Below, one piece after another: positions 23,035-34,500 of a DNA stretch of 64,000 nt. Origin of the DNA: Takakia lepidozioides (Eukaryota > Streptophyta > Takakiopsida > Takakiales > Takakiaceae); contig CM060733.1 of NCBI GenBank assembly GCA_030704615.1, positions 30,194,001 to 30,258,000 on the forward strand, written 5' to 3'. The notes under the pieces were generated by a model that was not told the origin of the DNA, searched no databases, and saw only the letters and a program-made list of their open reading frames with translations. A program made the position numbers and the translations under genes. Positions within the stretch are counted from its first letter, which is position 1, and each line of letters opens with the position of its first letter.

Positions 23035-23450
23035 CCTCATTGAACTTTGAACTGGCCACGGCTTGAAGTCAGGTGGGATATGGCGCTTGTTTTTGCAACC
23101 TGTGTCAACGCAATGGCGGTTTAGCTACACTTTGTCCTTGATAATTTCACTACAGAAGGGACAATGGAGCTTATCATTCTGCCAGTTGGAGTCTGCAGGC
23201 TTGATTGCGCGGAGGTCTAAGAATGCTTCGACTATTTTCGCATCTTACTCCTCAGGTGAGTACCAGTACCTTTGCTCCTTTAGCCTGGACTTGTAAATGA
23301 AATGCAACCAGTCCGCTCCACCCTTTTCACAAGCATCCTCCATGGCTGTAGAATCAAACAAGAGATGCAGCGGCAAATGAGCGATAGACAGACTAAGAAT
23401 AAGAAAGCAGAGAAGAACGGAAAAGAGAATGGAAAGAAACCAAAGCACAA
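23035..23450 (-). pseudogene. Decayed zinc-finger gene fragment
   Basis: Minus strand: MEDACEKGGADWLHFIYKSR, then a possible intron and VEAFLDLRAIKPADSNWQND, LHCPFCSEIIKDKV, stop, LNRHCVDTGCKNK. The C-x2-C ... H-x5-C spacing resembles a plant C2HC/C2H2 finger. A TAG interrupts the finger. The sequence continues on the other side of the Ty3 element (17,739 downward), so the retrotransposon split it. Function unknown; probably a gene of the decayed DNA element. Confidence 0.4.
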
Positions 23451-23749
23451 AGAGGAAAGCTCACCAGACGTGTTGCGGAGGCGACGGTTGTTGCAATGAT
23501 TCGGTGCTCACGCGACTGTTCGTGCCTTGAAAAACTAACACGCACAAAGGAAAGCGGGCTCGCACAAATGGGAGGTGGACGGGCCTAAAACGAAACAGTG
23601 CGAAAGAAGTCTAGCGGGAAATGGAGAACAGGTATAACCCTGCATGCCGACGCATGCCGCGGTGATGTGGCGAGATTTCACTGGCGCCCCTTTTTGGCTG
23701 CCATCGGATTAAATAGTTGCAGACCCCTCACACGTGCTGTCGGTATGCC

Positions 23750-24530
23750 ACTGCACCGACAGTCCAGCAGACGGGATGAGTGGGACTATCGTCAGTCTGC
23801 CGTCGCCGCATTCATTAAGTCTAGCAGACTTACTCCTGATGACAAAGACGGCCGAGTAGACCCAGTACCCTCGACAACAGACTCATATGGCACATCAAGG
23901 ACACACTAACGATTGAGGTTAAGTGGACTTTCGAAGAGACTAAGGCAAGTGCGGAGTCTGGTGCGGAGTCTGATGATGTGGCGCGACGTGACTGGGCCTC
24001 CTTACCACCATCGCTGCATTTATTGCGTCTAGCAGACTTAAATCTAATGACATAACGGCCAAACAGACCCACTCCAAACAAACTTGCGTAACAACAGACT
24101 CATATGCCACTGCACGGACAGTCTAGCAGACGGAAGGTTCAACAGACTGACGAAGGGACTGGCGCAGAGTAATTTGCGCGACAACAAACTGATTTCTAAC
24201 AGACTAATATCTCAAAAGACAAAGTATCCCCTAGGCGGCCGGGTGATACAGGAGCAAACCGTAAACCGCACTTTCTGTCCGAGTTTGGACGCGGCGCGAG
24301 ATCCCTGGCGCCCCTTCCTACCGTCGTTGCATTAATAGGTCCAGGTAACTTACACGTGATCATAATGAAGGCTCAACAGACCCAGCGCAAACAAACTTGC
24401 GCCACAACAGACTGACTTTGTGACAGTCTAGCTGACTGATATCAGAAGAGACGGACAGACCAGCAGTCTGACGGCTCAGCAGACTCACGACAATGCGGAT
24501 AATTAAAAGGTAGTAGTTAAACAGACTCAT
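23750..24530. repeat. GTCTAGCAGAC palindromic/CAGACT repeat cluster
   Basis: Copies of GTCTAGCAGAC or GTCCAGCAGAC near 23,760, 23,819, 24,030 and 24,121, plus many CAGACTCA/CAGACTGA units. The same unit vocabulary occurs at 14,990-17,511, suggesting one disrupted element. Nothing coding was recognised. Confidence 0.6.
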
Positions 24531-26278
24531 ATCCTCCACTTCCTTATGTATGCCTCCAATGTCATTTGAGGCCAGGAAACAATAGAAATGTTCAAGTCCT
24601 TCAAAGTCTGCTTGAGCACAATGATGGCGCGTTTCTCCAGCTGCAAATGGTGCATTTGTCAGTTTTGCAAATAAGGTACTCATCACATTCATGAAGTCAA
24701 CAAAAATGGAATTTCTTTGAATACACACCTGCCTCCAAAATGTAGCCTTGTGAAGCCAGTTGTCAAACACAATGTCACTGATTCCTTCCACCTTTGTGCC
24801 AGGCTGTATAGTGCTCTTTGGGAACTGATTCAAGTCCTTCACTGTCTGATCTGAGTTCCAAATCTCCAGCCATCTTATTTTGGTTTGGGGGTCAACCATG
24901 GAGATGGCCAGCCGGTGCAATTTTTCCTGCTGCATCTCCGGATGCACCTGCTTGTTATAGTGAGATTTGATCTGCAGAAGGAACTCAACACCAAGGCCAG
25001 GATCTACTATTCTAAGCTGCTTTCCGAAGGCGGACATCAGTTTGGTTCTGCAGATTTCATACTCCTTTTTTATTGTTGCTTCCACACCCTTTGATGTCCT
25101 ACGTTCCTCTGTTGTAATGCGGTAGTATTCGGATTTCCCCTTCTCACCTGCATCTGCCAGTTCTTGTTGCATTGATCAAAATAGGGATGAGTACAAAATG
25201 AAATACAAACATGTATTTAGAAAAACAAGTGAGTACAGGCTCGGCCTTACCGCATACATGTACTCCAGAAACGCCTTTTGATTCAAAGAATACCAAGTGC
25301 CTGCAGCTCTTCCTGTTTCGCACTTCTTGATTATATCGGGGTGGAGTACTGTGCGAAAATCATCCAGCTTCATCAGACCAATCCTCTGAATTCGGAACAG
25401 TGTGTGGACCAAGCTTGTTGTCACATGCGATATCTATGTCGATCTGCAAGAAGATTGGAAACAATGCATTGGTAAACATCGTCTTTGGTGGGATTAACAA
25501 GACATTGGAGAAGCAATGGAGTCTCTAGGATGACTTACTTGTTCACGTCATGCATAGCTGTAAGAAACCTAGCGATGTCGTTTCTAGGATCCAAAACCAT
25601 TGCCTCTACAGCAACATGCTTGTCTTTGTCTTTCGCATGATGTTTCTGAATGTATCCCATCCATGCCAGCAATCGGTGGTTGCCATCCCAGACGTAAAAC
25701 ATGTGGTTGCAGAATTGTTGGGTGTTTCTTCCCATCATGAGGCCCAGCTCGAACTCCTCATTAACATCCTTCCAGCACTCATCCCAGGTATCTGTGATCT
25801 CAGGACACACTAATGTGCTTTTCCCATTTGTATCTGTCAGTGACACATGAAAAACTTGTGCACCAAGTCTGTATCCATGCACGAAATCAGTTTCCAATTT
25901 TGTAATGTCATGGGAAAGAGGAGGACGCACTGAGAGTTTACCTTCTGGAATGACATGAGTTCTTTCACCTTGTCAAGGTAGTGCACTTCAGGTTCATCTG
26001 CTTCATCGCTATTCTCAGAGCTCTTGGCAGACTCGTCCCCATCTCCATAACCTTTTGCCTCTGTTCCTGTCTGCTTGGACTTCACAGTTTTCTGCATGAT
26101 GCCATGGCAATCAAACAGTGAGTAATGTGCAAATAGTGAACGTCGGTACCGACCATCAGTCTGTCTCGTCTCAAATAACAGTGAATGGCCGCACCGACAT
26201 TCACAACCATCTACACAAGCAAAACTGATCCAGACGAATGCAAACCAAAACAATATGACTACATAGTGATGGTCGGTA
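24531..26278 (-). pseudogene. ParB-methyltransferase gene, 5' half (truncated copy)
   Basis: Closely matches exons 2-5 of the intact gene at 43,158-48,790 with the same introns: exon 2 from 26,091 downward, exon 3 (about 25,448-25,250), exon 4 (about 25,172-24,730) and the first part of exon 5, stopping at 24,531-24,536. The ParB motif YVWDGNHRLLAWMGYIQKHH is kept. About 74 bases of exon 2 (after the KVNSQ codons) are deleted, shifting the frame. Intron 1 carries palindromes with GTCGGTACCGAC centres. The copy is cut inside intron 1 by the LTR starting at 26,287. Its missing 3' part resembles the fragment at 15,251-15,832, which begins about 10 bases after the point where this copy ends. Confidence 0.9.
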
Positions 26279-26286
26279 CCAACAAT

Positions 26287-27193
26287 TGTTAGAGGGCTGC
26301 TTGGGACTTGGACGCTTTTACGGGTTCTGTGGGGTACCCTTAATTTTTGCGCAGACTTACGGATGGTAGACTGAGACCAACAGGAGCCTTAGGGGTGGCA
26401 GGCGCATGCTTTAGGGGGGGGGTAGACAGCCAGTCACAGCCCCCCACAGTTTATCACAACTTCGCACAACCAGTCACAGCCCGTCACAGTCTATCACAGC
26501 TTTGCACAGCCAGTCACAACACAACACAGTCACAGCTCGGCACAGCTTGACACAGCCTGTCACAGCGTACATGGGGAATGGTTATCATTGACAGGGAACG
26601 ACTGTATGGGAACGACATCTGCAGAGGGAACGTGTTACTTCAGGGGTGACGGTTAGTTAGTTAGGTGGTTAGAATAGCTTGTGGGTAGATTAGGCAGGGC
26701 GGCAACAGGAAGTGGATCACTTCTTGAGGAGCGCAACTTGGTCAGGGGAGGAAGAGACAAAACGGAAAGCGGAAACAGTGAAGAGGAGATGATGACTTGA
26801 TTGAGGCTTAATTCATGCAAGCTGTAGAATCATACAATAGGGTAGATTAGGGACACCGTGGCATTGGCCTGATACCTGATTAATCTTAATCTGATACTTA
26901 ATCGATACAATCATATTGTGTAGAGAGACATGAGAGAAGCTGTGGAATGAATGAATGTTTGATTGGAACTTGGTAGATACTGAAGCAATCTGATGCTTCA
27001 GTATACACAGTACGATAAATTGAGAACATGAAGACAAGAAAGAATACAAATAGGAAGCACAACCATGATTCACTAGCTGTAGGTCATGACTGATTGTTCT
27101 GAGCGGGTTGAGTGCTTAGAGATATCCAACTCTTCTATCTTGGAGTTTCCACCTCGGATAGCAAAGGGATGGGTGAGTAAAAGCCGCTCGACA
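26287..27193 (+). repeat. Probable 5' LTR (about 907 bp)
   Basis: Starts TGTTAGAGG at the point where homology to the methyltransferase intron ends, and ends CTCGACA directly before a primer site. It includes a CACAGYC-rich tandem (about 26,430-26,570). Its partner LTR is not in the window, so the boundaries rest on the junction and the TG...CA ends. Confidence 0.65.
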
Positions 27194-27195
27194 TT

Positions 27196-27214
27196 TGGCG
27201 ACCATACTGGGGAA
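27196..27214 (+). other. Primer binding site region
   Basis: TGGCGACCATACTGGGGAA after TTT resembles the TGGCGAC...TGGGGA primer sites of plant Tat/Athila-type elements. Confidence 0.6.
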
Positions 27215-27219
27215 CTGGG

Positions 27220-28940
27220 TCATGAACAACCAGATGTGACAGGCATCTGGTGGGATCATGGTGGTTGGAGAATTAAAGAATTTGATGTGAATCAAATTCC
27301 CTGTGGAACTGAGGAGGAAAGATTGTCCAAACAATTCTTTCAGAGGTTCTTGGAATTGCCAGACGGTTGTAAAGAAAACATTCTTAAGAGAGTACATGAT
27401 GCTGATCCTGAGTGGGGTCTGGAGAAAGGAGTGATAAAGATTTATCAAGTGGCCTGTAGAGGAAAAGCACGTTGGTTACCAACACTGGTTTATGTGATAG
27501 CATTGCTATCCATTAAGCGAGTGGAGTTTGAAGGCTGGGAGGAAAGGAAAGTGAATGTTTACACTCATATGCACAAAGAGCTTGTACTGGTAAAGAATTG
27601 GATTCCTAAAGATATTCTGTGGATCAAACTCACACCAAGAACAGCTTTTCAGACTTGTTTGCCATATGGTTATATGGTAACGGAGACTTCTAGTATAGCC
27701 AGGGGTGCATTGAAGCTTGAAAGAAATCCAGGCATATACGAGAGATACTACAGGAGAGAGTTTTGGTTATTGCCTCATTGAAGATATGAAAGACATGGGA
27801 CACATGAGTGATGAAAGAGAAGCTAGACTCCAGAGATATTCAACAAAGAGGGAAAGTTATCTGAAAGCTAATTATCCATATCTTTGGGAGAGAGGAATAG
27901 ACATAGGGGAATCATCTGGACCTCTCACACCATTAAGATCAGAGAGTACATCACCCATACCAAAAGAACTAGAGTTGGATGCCACTCCTTCTTATTCTTT
28001 GCAAGAAAGATTAAGGGAATTGGTATAGGAAGAAGATCAACTACGAGGTGAAAGATCTAAGGTACATCCCTCGATAAAAGATTTGACAAAAATCTTTGAT
28101 AAGAGTTGGCATGGAATACCAAAAGCAGGAACTCCAGTTTCTGAAACGGAAGACAAAGAAGGAGGAGAGGATGTGGCAGAGCCAACAGAGAGTTCAGACT
28201 CTCCAACACCATTGCAATTGAGTTACATGAGTGAAGAAGAAGAAACCCAAGGGCAGAACTTGGAAGATGAAAACAGAGAGAAGAAATGGGAAGATGAAGA
28301 GTATGAAGAAGTAGACCCAACAGCTGAGGTTGAGACTACAACCAGGACATCCCAACCCGTTGGACCTGGATCAAGTGGAGCACTTGGATCACAGGCCAAC
28401 GAAGGTGTCGGCTCAGGGGGATCAGGCAGGTAGCCTGGATCTGGCTTTGGGGGGATAGGGAGTGTAGGAAGTAGTGCAACTGGAGTTGGGAATACTGTAA
28501 ATATAGTGGGGCCAGTAGCAGGGAGTGCATAGGGGCCAGCACTTGGTGGAAGTTCCACCACAACTATAACAGGTTCTCAAGGACCAACTCCAGCAAGGGG
28601 GCCAGCACCTGTCAGTGGGCAGGGGGTAGGGCCACAGATGGCATTACAACCAACACGGGCAAAACCACCTTTTCCAATATATTCAGGAAAAAATGATCCT
28701 GATGTACACGTTAGCCAATTTGAGCACATGTGTATTGTAAACAATGAGAATGGCGATGATGCCAAGATGAGACTATTTCCTTGTTCACTTATAAAGAAAG
28801 CAAGTGAATGGTATGCAAGATTCCCTGATAATCATTTCCTAACTTGGAATGGCTTAAATACAACATTCCGAAATAGGTTCAGGACAAGTAAAACTGAGGA
28901 TGAAGTGTATGGAAGTTTACAACAGTTAAAGCAAAAGAAG
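27220..28940 (+). pseudogene. gag, 5' part
   Basis: A long N-terminal region (IPCGTEEERLSKQFFQRFLE, WLPTLVYVIALLSIKRVEFE) and an acidic linker, interrupted by stops (27,780; 28,026; 28,432; 28,529), lead into the retrotransposon gag domain from about 28,638 (KPPFPIYSGKNDPDVHVSQF, FPCSLIKKASEWYARF, TTFRNRFRTSKTEDEVYGSL). The frame runs to QLKQKK at 28,940, where the 9-bp target CAAAAGAAG is followed by the MULE tip. The same frame resumes at 55,259 with HETVEKYMEK. Confidence 0.85.
28932..28940 (+). repeat. Target-site duplication of giant MULE (left)
   Basis: CAAAAGAAG, repeated at 55,250-55,258. Keeping one copy restores a continuous gag frame. Confidence 0.95.
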
Positions 28941-29035
28941 GGGGGCTGCTATTTCATGAGCCATGAGCCATGAGCGGCATGAGCCATGAGCAGAGTCGTA
29001 AGTGTGGAAAAAAACATGAGCAGCACTATTTTCCG
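28941..29035 (+). repeat. Outer MULE left terminal inverted repeat
   Basis: GGGGGCTGCTATTTCATGAG then tandem CCATGAGC/GGCATGAGC units, ending with CATGAGCAG near 29,015. The inverse occurs at 55,140-55,249. Confidence 0.9.
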
Positions 29036-29403
29036 GAAATGAGTGTCCGCGGGAATAGGGTTTAGGGTGCCACGGTCATAGGGGGAGAAGGACCTCCTGA
29101 TGAAGGAGGTTCGGCAATGTTATTTAGAATTATATATTGAAAGGCAATGTTTCGCGAATGGTAGGGTGGTACTGCTCTGTACAATGGGGGCCCATTTCAG
29201 CCTACCAGCCATTTGCAAAATTCACCCACACTCCCAATCCCAAACGAAATGAGCAATGACGCATTCTCGGAACGATGGACACAGAATAGAATAAAAAGAG
29301 GGCACAATGAGGTTTTTATTGATCCACATGAATTGCATTTGAAGCACGTCTACTGTGCTGATTGTGCCCTCAAATCTTGAGCCCTGTGCCTACTGAATAC
29401 AAG
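29036..29403. other. Subterminal region, no gene seen
   Basis: About 370 bases between the left terminal repeat and the end of the unknown gene. No recognisable feature. Confidence 0.5.
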
Positions 29404-30234
29404 TCACGTTGTCAATGGGACTTCGACTGCTCTCAGAACTAGCTCATGAGTCCTGGGGCTCCTCCATGTAAAGTCGATTGCAGCCGTTGTACCGCCCCTA
29501 GTGATGTTCACCACAATGCCCTGCCCTTCAATCATACCACCATCGAATATGGAAATCTTCACGTTTTCGTCGTCCACACCAATGCGAATGTCCCCATACA
29601 ATGGAGAAGAGGAGCGCACTCCTCGAGGAGAATAGGTCTCTCCGATGGAGTCCACCCACGTCCAGTGGCAGCAGTTCCACCGCAACAGCATAGCAGTGCG
29701 CCTTCTTCTGCATGGGTGACCGTCGTAGCTGGGAAAATCGGAATCGAGGATGCGCAGGAGCCACGGACTCCTCAAACCAAGATCGTCACCCCGCTCGAAG
29801 GCGTAGTGGCCTACGATATACTCAAAAGCCACCAATGTTTCCACAATCGAACCAGTATCTTCTGTGTAATCTGTGTACCAGATAACAATGTCTCCCGATG
29901 TGGCCGAATACATTGCATAATCGATGCCTCCAAAGGGGCAGTCGTCCCGGTTCCGGAAGCACGGCATCCTTGCAAAGGAGGACCTGAGGACGACTTGGAT
30001 GTCGATGACCTTGCGGACAGCTACGAAGCCCTTAGATTTTGGAAATGATACGAAGCGGAAGAGCAGTCCGGCCTCCAATAATGGAGCATCTGGGTCACAC
30101 GTACCCACCGACGGAGGTGGAACGTGTTCATCACGCCAGCGGTGGATGAACCCATACATCTTTCTCATCATCAAGTTATAGTTTGAGATCTGCCACCGAA
30201 GTCCATCCCCCCGGATGGAAATTCGGCGCCGCAT
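29404..30234 (-). CDS. Unknown 276-aa protein carried by the outer MULE
   Basis: Uninterrupted minus-strand frame reading toward the left tip. The sequence is mixed alpha/beta in character with no signal peptide, membrane segment or zinc ligand pattern: e.g. GLLFRFVSFPKSKGFVAVRK, DIVIWYTDYTEDTGSIVETL, DENVKISIFDGGMIEGQG. I do not recognise a family. The first ATG (30,232-30,234) lies inside a palindrome unit (30,217-30,238) whose RRRIS-like translation is an artefact, so the real start may be the double Met at residues 22-23 or an upstream exon. It lies beyond the 3' end of the methyltransferase gene on the same strand, and no counterpart was found in the inner element. Possible captured host gene or accessory element gene. 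Confidence 0.55.
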   Translation of the reverse strand: MRRRISIRGDGLRWQISNYNLMMRKMYGFIHRWRDEHVPPPSVGTCDPDAPLLEAGLLFRFVSFPKSKGFVAVRKVIDIQVVLRSSFARMPCFRNRDDCPFGGIDYAMYSATSGDIVIWYTDYTEDTGSIVETLVAFEYIVGHYAFERGDDLGLRSPWLLRILDSDFPSYDGHPCRRRRTAMLLRWNCCHWTWVDSIGETYSPRGVRSSSPLYGDIRIGVDDENVKISIFDGGMIEGQGIVVNITRGGTTAAIDFTWRSPRTHELVLRAVEVPLTT

Positions 30235-30640
30235 TTACATCGAAGAGGGGATGGACTTCGTCGTGTCCAGTGGCTATCGGCCCACCTGGCAGTGACTGCC
30301 CATAGTTTGCATGGCAGGGTAGGAAACTGAAACGGCTACATTCATGCAGCAACCAATCTTCATCGGTCCAGGATCCTGTAGGGGGGAAATTTAAATGTGC
30401 CCTGGAGTGTTTGTGAGGAATTGCAGCGTTAGCTTGAACTTTTTCCAGCCACCGCGCTGCTGCTCCTCCATCCGGGAGCTGCTGTCATTGATCGTACTCC
30501 GCTACTCTTTTTCAAGGATGTCGGAATTGGCCCACTGTTTACAATTTGATGTCTCATTTCTACAATGTGTCTGTCCGGATGAATATAGCAGAGTAACCGG
30601 TATGTGAGTCATGTGTCAAGAATATACCAGAGTAACGCCA
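30235..30640. other. Intergenic in outer MULE
   Basis: No gene recognised. It leads from the unknown gene into the palindrome cluster. Confidence 0.5.
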
Positions 30641-30647
30641 TGTCGGA

Positions 30648-31385
30648 CATCGAAATGCGGCACCGCATTTCGGTGCCGACATGGAAATGCGGCGCCGCAT
30701 TTCGGTGCCGACATGGAAATGCGGTGCATCATTTCCGTCCAGGTACACGAAATACCAACACGGGTCTATAAATTGATCAGAAAACGAGGTTGGCATTGCA
30801 AATGCGGCGACGCATTTCCAGCTTGGCAATGGAAACTTCTTTTTGGACAAGGGAATGCGGTGCCGCATTTCCGTACAACACTTCGAAAAGTGGGACATTT
30901 CCGACCAGCGCGATGGAATGCGTTACCGCATTTCCGAGAGAGGGTCTGCAGATGGACAAATTGCGATGTCCGTTCTGGAAATGCGGCGCCGCATTTCCAT
31001 GTCCGTCATCGACTTTTTTTTAACAATGGAATGCGCTGCCAATTTTTTGCTGATGGGCCTACAGTTCGAACAACGACCATCCCCAATACTGAAATGCGGC
31101 ACCGCATTTTCAATCCCGCCATGTCGACCTCCTTGTTCGACCTCGTTGTTCGACCTCTATAAGCGTGGTGGCATCCATGCAATGAGTGGGAGAGGCCAAA
31201 ACTGGCATGTGGACAAAGGAAATTTTGGAAATGCGGCACCGCATTTCCAATTCAGATTACTTTTTACTATGCCAACATTGAAATGGAAAATTTAGTCCCT
31301 CCCCTGTTTTGGAAATGCGGTGCCGCATTTCGAAAAGAGGTTCTTAGAGTTCCCCTGTTTTGGAAATGCGGTGCCCCATTTCCGA
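30648..31385. repeat. Palindrome cluster, AATGCGGYRCCGCATT family (3' flank)
   Basis: About twelve copies of GAAATGCGGYRCCGCATTTC, e.g. near 30,650, 30,684, 30,798, 30,850, 30,914, 30,977, 31,091, 31,218, 31,311 and 31,361, some degenerate. Spacing varies (about 33-127 bp), unlike the strict 53-bp arrays at 37,084-38,123 and 49,566-50,363. Confidence 0.9.
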
Positions 31386-31554
31386 TTTTGGGAGCGTCGT
31401 GGTTTGGGCGATTGTGTGGCTGGAATGCACACTGGAGAGGGGTCACGAATGTCGGGCAGAATTTCCTTTATATACTCTGGAAGAGAATTTACATTTACAG
31501 AGACTTCATTAAAATTCTATTAATCTTGAAAATCATCCGAATCCTCATCCTGTT

Positions 31555-34500
31555 CTAGACTGTCCTGCTCCTCCTCCCCCCCTCAGTGCCTCTCTCATCT
31601 CCAGCGGACTGCTCGTTGGCCAGGCTTTCGAAAATCCCATCTTCCCCTTGCGGAACTGTCCATCTCACCTCCGTTGGGTCGTCTTCCTCCCTGTCTGCGT
31701 CGCTCTCATCCGCTGAATCACATATGTACTTTCGTACCCGTCTACCTGTCTGAGCTGCTGCCAACTCTTTCCTTATCCTTCTGTCCTCCCTAGCCCTCTC
31801 CAAAATCTGCTCTACTTTACTGGGATTCTCACTTCTTCTAATCGCTGTATTTGCGAGTTTAGCTGCATAACTAGGAAGGGAGTAGTCCCTCACCGGGCTC
31901 GTCATGAAATCGGCCCTCGCAAAGAACGGGACATTCTTCCTGGCAGGAAGTGTAGGCCCTACATGTTTCGACCCGGACCCTGCAATCCTGCACATGACAA
32001 TCATCAACGAGACTAATGAGAACCACAGTCGGGAAATTCGTTTGACATAAATGACCCAGAAGGCTTTGCAAACTTACAATGTTTGCACTCACTCGTATTC
32101 CGGGTTCTCCTCCGCATCAATGTCCACTGTGTCTTCCTCGGACTCCGACGAATCCGAGGAGACTTCCGCTCTGTTGGGAGCCTTCACATTCCGTTGCAGC
32201 CCCTCCAGATGGGATCCCCACACGGATGAATCCTCCTCGTAGGCAAAGAGGTGCCGGTCGGAAAACCGCCCAGCCCACATTGAGGCACCTGTTACAATGC
32301 CATCCACACATTACCACATGGCGCTTCAGATGTTGCAAACTACATCCTAACGAGAATTTGCAGAACAGCAGAGATCAAGATTTTGCATACCTGTCCCACA
32401 GATGAGGTCGAGCACTGTGCCCTCCACGTCTGTGCATGTCTCCATAATTGTCTGAATGAAGGCAGGGCTCCGAGTCCGTGAGTACCGCAGGGGTTCCGTT
32501 GAAGTGAGGCTATAAGGGAGAAGTTCCTTGGGAACGTTGTTGAACAGAACGTCGTAATCGAGTGGGTCGCAGTTCGGGTCAACCTTTCCTCCCTCCTTCC
32601 GGAAAGCAAAGGTGGAGTTCTCCTTCACAAAGCAGTATACATCGAACTGCTTCGTCTGCATACACAGGGGGAAAACGATTAGAAACCGAATGCGGCACCG
32701 CATTTGAAAACACCCAAGCAAATGAAAGGACGAGTGCCAGTGTCGTAATCACCTTCTTCCCTTCCGACCGAAGGCCCAGTGTGTTGATGCACGTCCACTT
32801 CTTTTTCAGAATCGGGACGGCGCTCTTGCGGGTCCACTTCGCAATTCCTGTCTGAGTGTTTTTTCCTCTGCTCGCCAGGACAACCACACAGCCTCTGTCG
32901 TCCAACACCATGCGGGCAAGCCCGAATCCTTTCTTCCAAAAGTCCTCCGAGTACCTGTTCCAAGATGGCAAAGCTTGCAGTCCTTCCACAGGCTCTCCGT
33001 CCGGAATATCCAAGATGATCATATCGCAAGACCACTCGGTGGCATTTCCGCCCCTCCTACAATCCTTGTCTGCACACACCCTCTCAAAGAACGAGACCAT
33101 ATTCTGAAATCCTGGGGTGTCGGAAGGCTCTTCGGCAGTCGCCTTCTTCAGTGCTCTGCCCTTCAGACCCTCCATGGTCTTCAGGTATGCCAACTTGGCT
33201 GCCCGTCCATCCAAAGCCGCCAAGAAACTCTCATTTACACACTGGACTACAGTTTCGGGAGCCACTTTCGGCCTCTTCATTTCCACCGGCTCGAAAGGGT
33301 GCCCCCCTGGGGGTTGAAGAGTGCCTTCTTTGCCGAGCCACTTCTCGTGCCTCTCATGACAACGGTGAGCACAGGGGAGGCAGCCTGCGTTTGGGGGGGT
33401 GGGCTGGTTGCAAAGTCTCCATCGGAGTCCTCTTCCTCACCCTCTTCCTGAACAGGCTGTTTCTGCTTCTTCGTTTTGGCGGGTGTCACAACAGCTGCTC
33501 CTTGCTGGCGAGTCCTCTTCTTCGACCCTTTCTGTTGGGCCTGCACAGCTGCATCCACCGTCTTTTGTGCCATCTCAGCTGCCTTTCTGGATTCTTCCAG
33601 AGCAGCAGATTCCTTTGCCGACTTTGGCCCAGCAGGGACACGTCTTTCCTTTCTCTTCTCTTCTGCCAAGGCGTGCAGATCTTTCTCAGACTCGTCAACA
33701 ATACCGCCAGACATGTCCAGGTACCACGGGCATCCAACGAGATGCGTGGATGCCATTGTTTCTGCATCTCGGGTGTGTAGACACAGCTTGGGCCCGCCAC
33801 GGTCCAAGCCATGAAGAAGGGGGCTCTTGAGCCAGGGCCCCTGTCTGAAGGAGCACGTATTTCATATACCTGCAAGGCAGTCAGCATGCGTGAGCAAAAC
33901 TTGAGACCAACCTACTGGCAGAGTGCCACCGAAAACATGAAATGCGAATGCGGTGCCGCATTTCCGAGACAAACCTCGTAACCAGGCTTCGCATACAAGG
34001 GCAGCTGTGCTTCACCTGTAAACAATTCGCATTGCAGCTTTCCCCGCTCCCTCCTGATGTGTAAACTCCACGCTCCTTCTTGCTGTCTGTAGCTCTCTGG
34101 CGAAAAGGTTGTCCTTGTACGCACATCTGAAACGTGTCACGTAGTCTTCCAATGTCTGTGTTCCATCCCATTTGACGTACAAGCCGAACGAATTTGTGTG
34201 CATTACGACTTGCTCCTTCGCATTCGACATTACCTGCGATTCCCAAATGCATTGTCACGTAGCAGTTCAGGGAATTCATTTAGAAAAGCAAATCTGGGGA
34301 AGTACCTTGAATTACCTGGAACCACCAAGTCATGCGGTTGAGCCACACATCCACTGCAGGGTCGGAAACTTCGAGTGGAAAAGACCACATTGTCCTTATG
34401 CTCTCGGATGCATTCCAGATCGACAGCCACCGTGTCTGCCATTTCCGATCCAATGTCAGGAGCTGGAGAGAGTGGCTATTGCTAGGAAGGAACTTCAGTG

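Noticed and set aside
32562-33830. Plus-strand open frames over the outer methyltransferase gene (e.g. 33,151-33,780)
   Set aside because: Antisense shadows of real minus-strand exons; Ser/Leu/Phe-rich without motifs.
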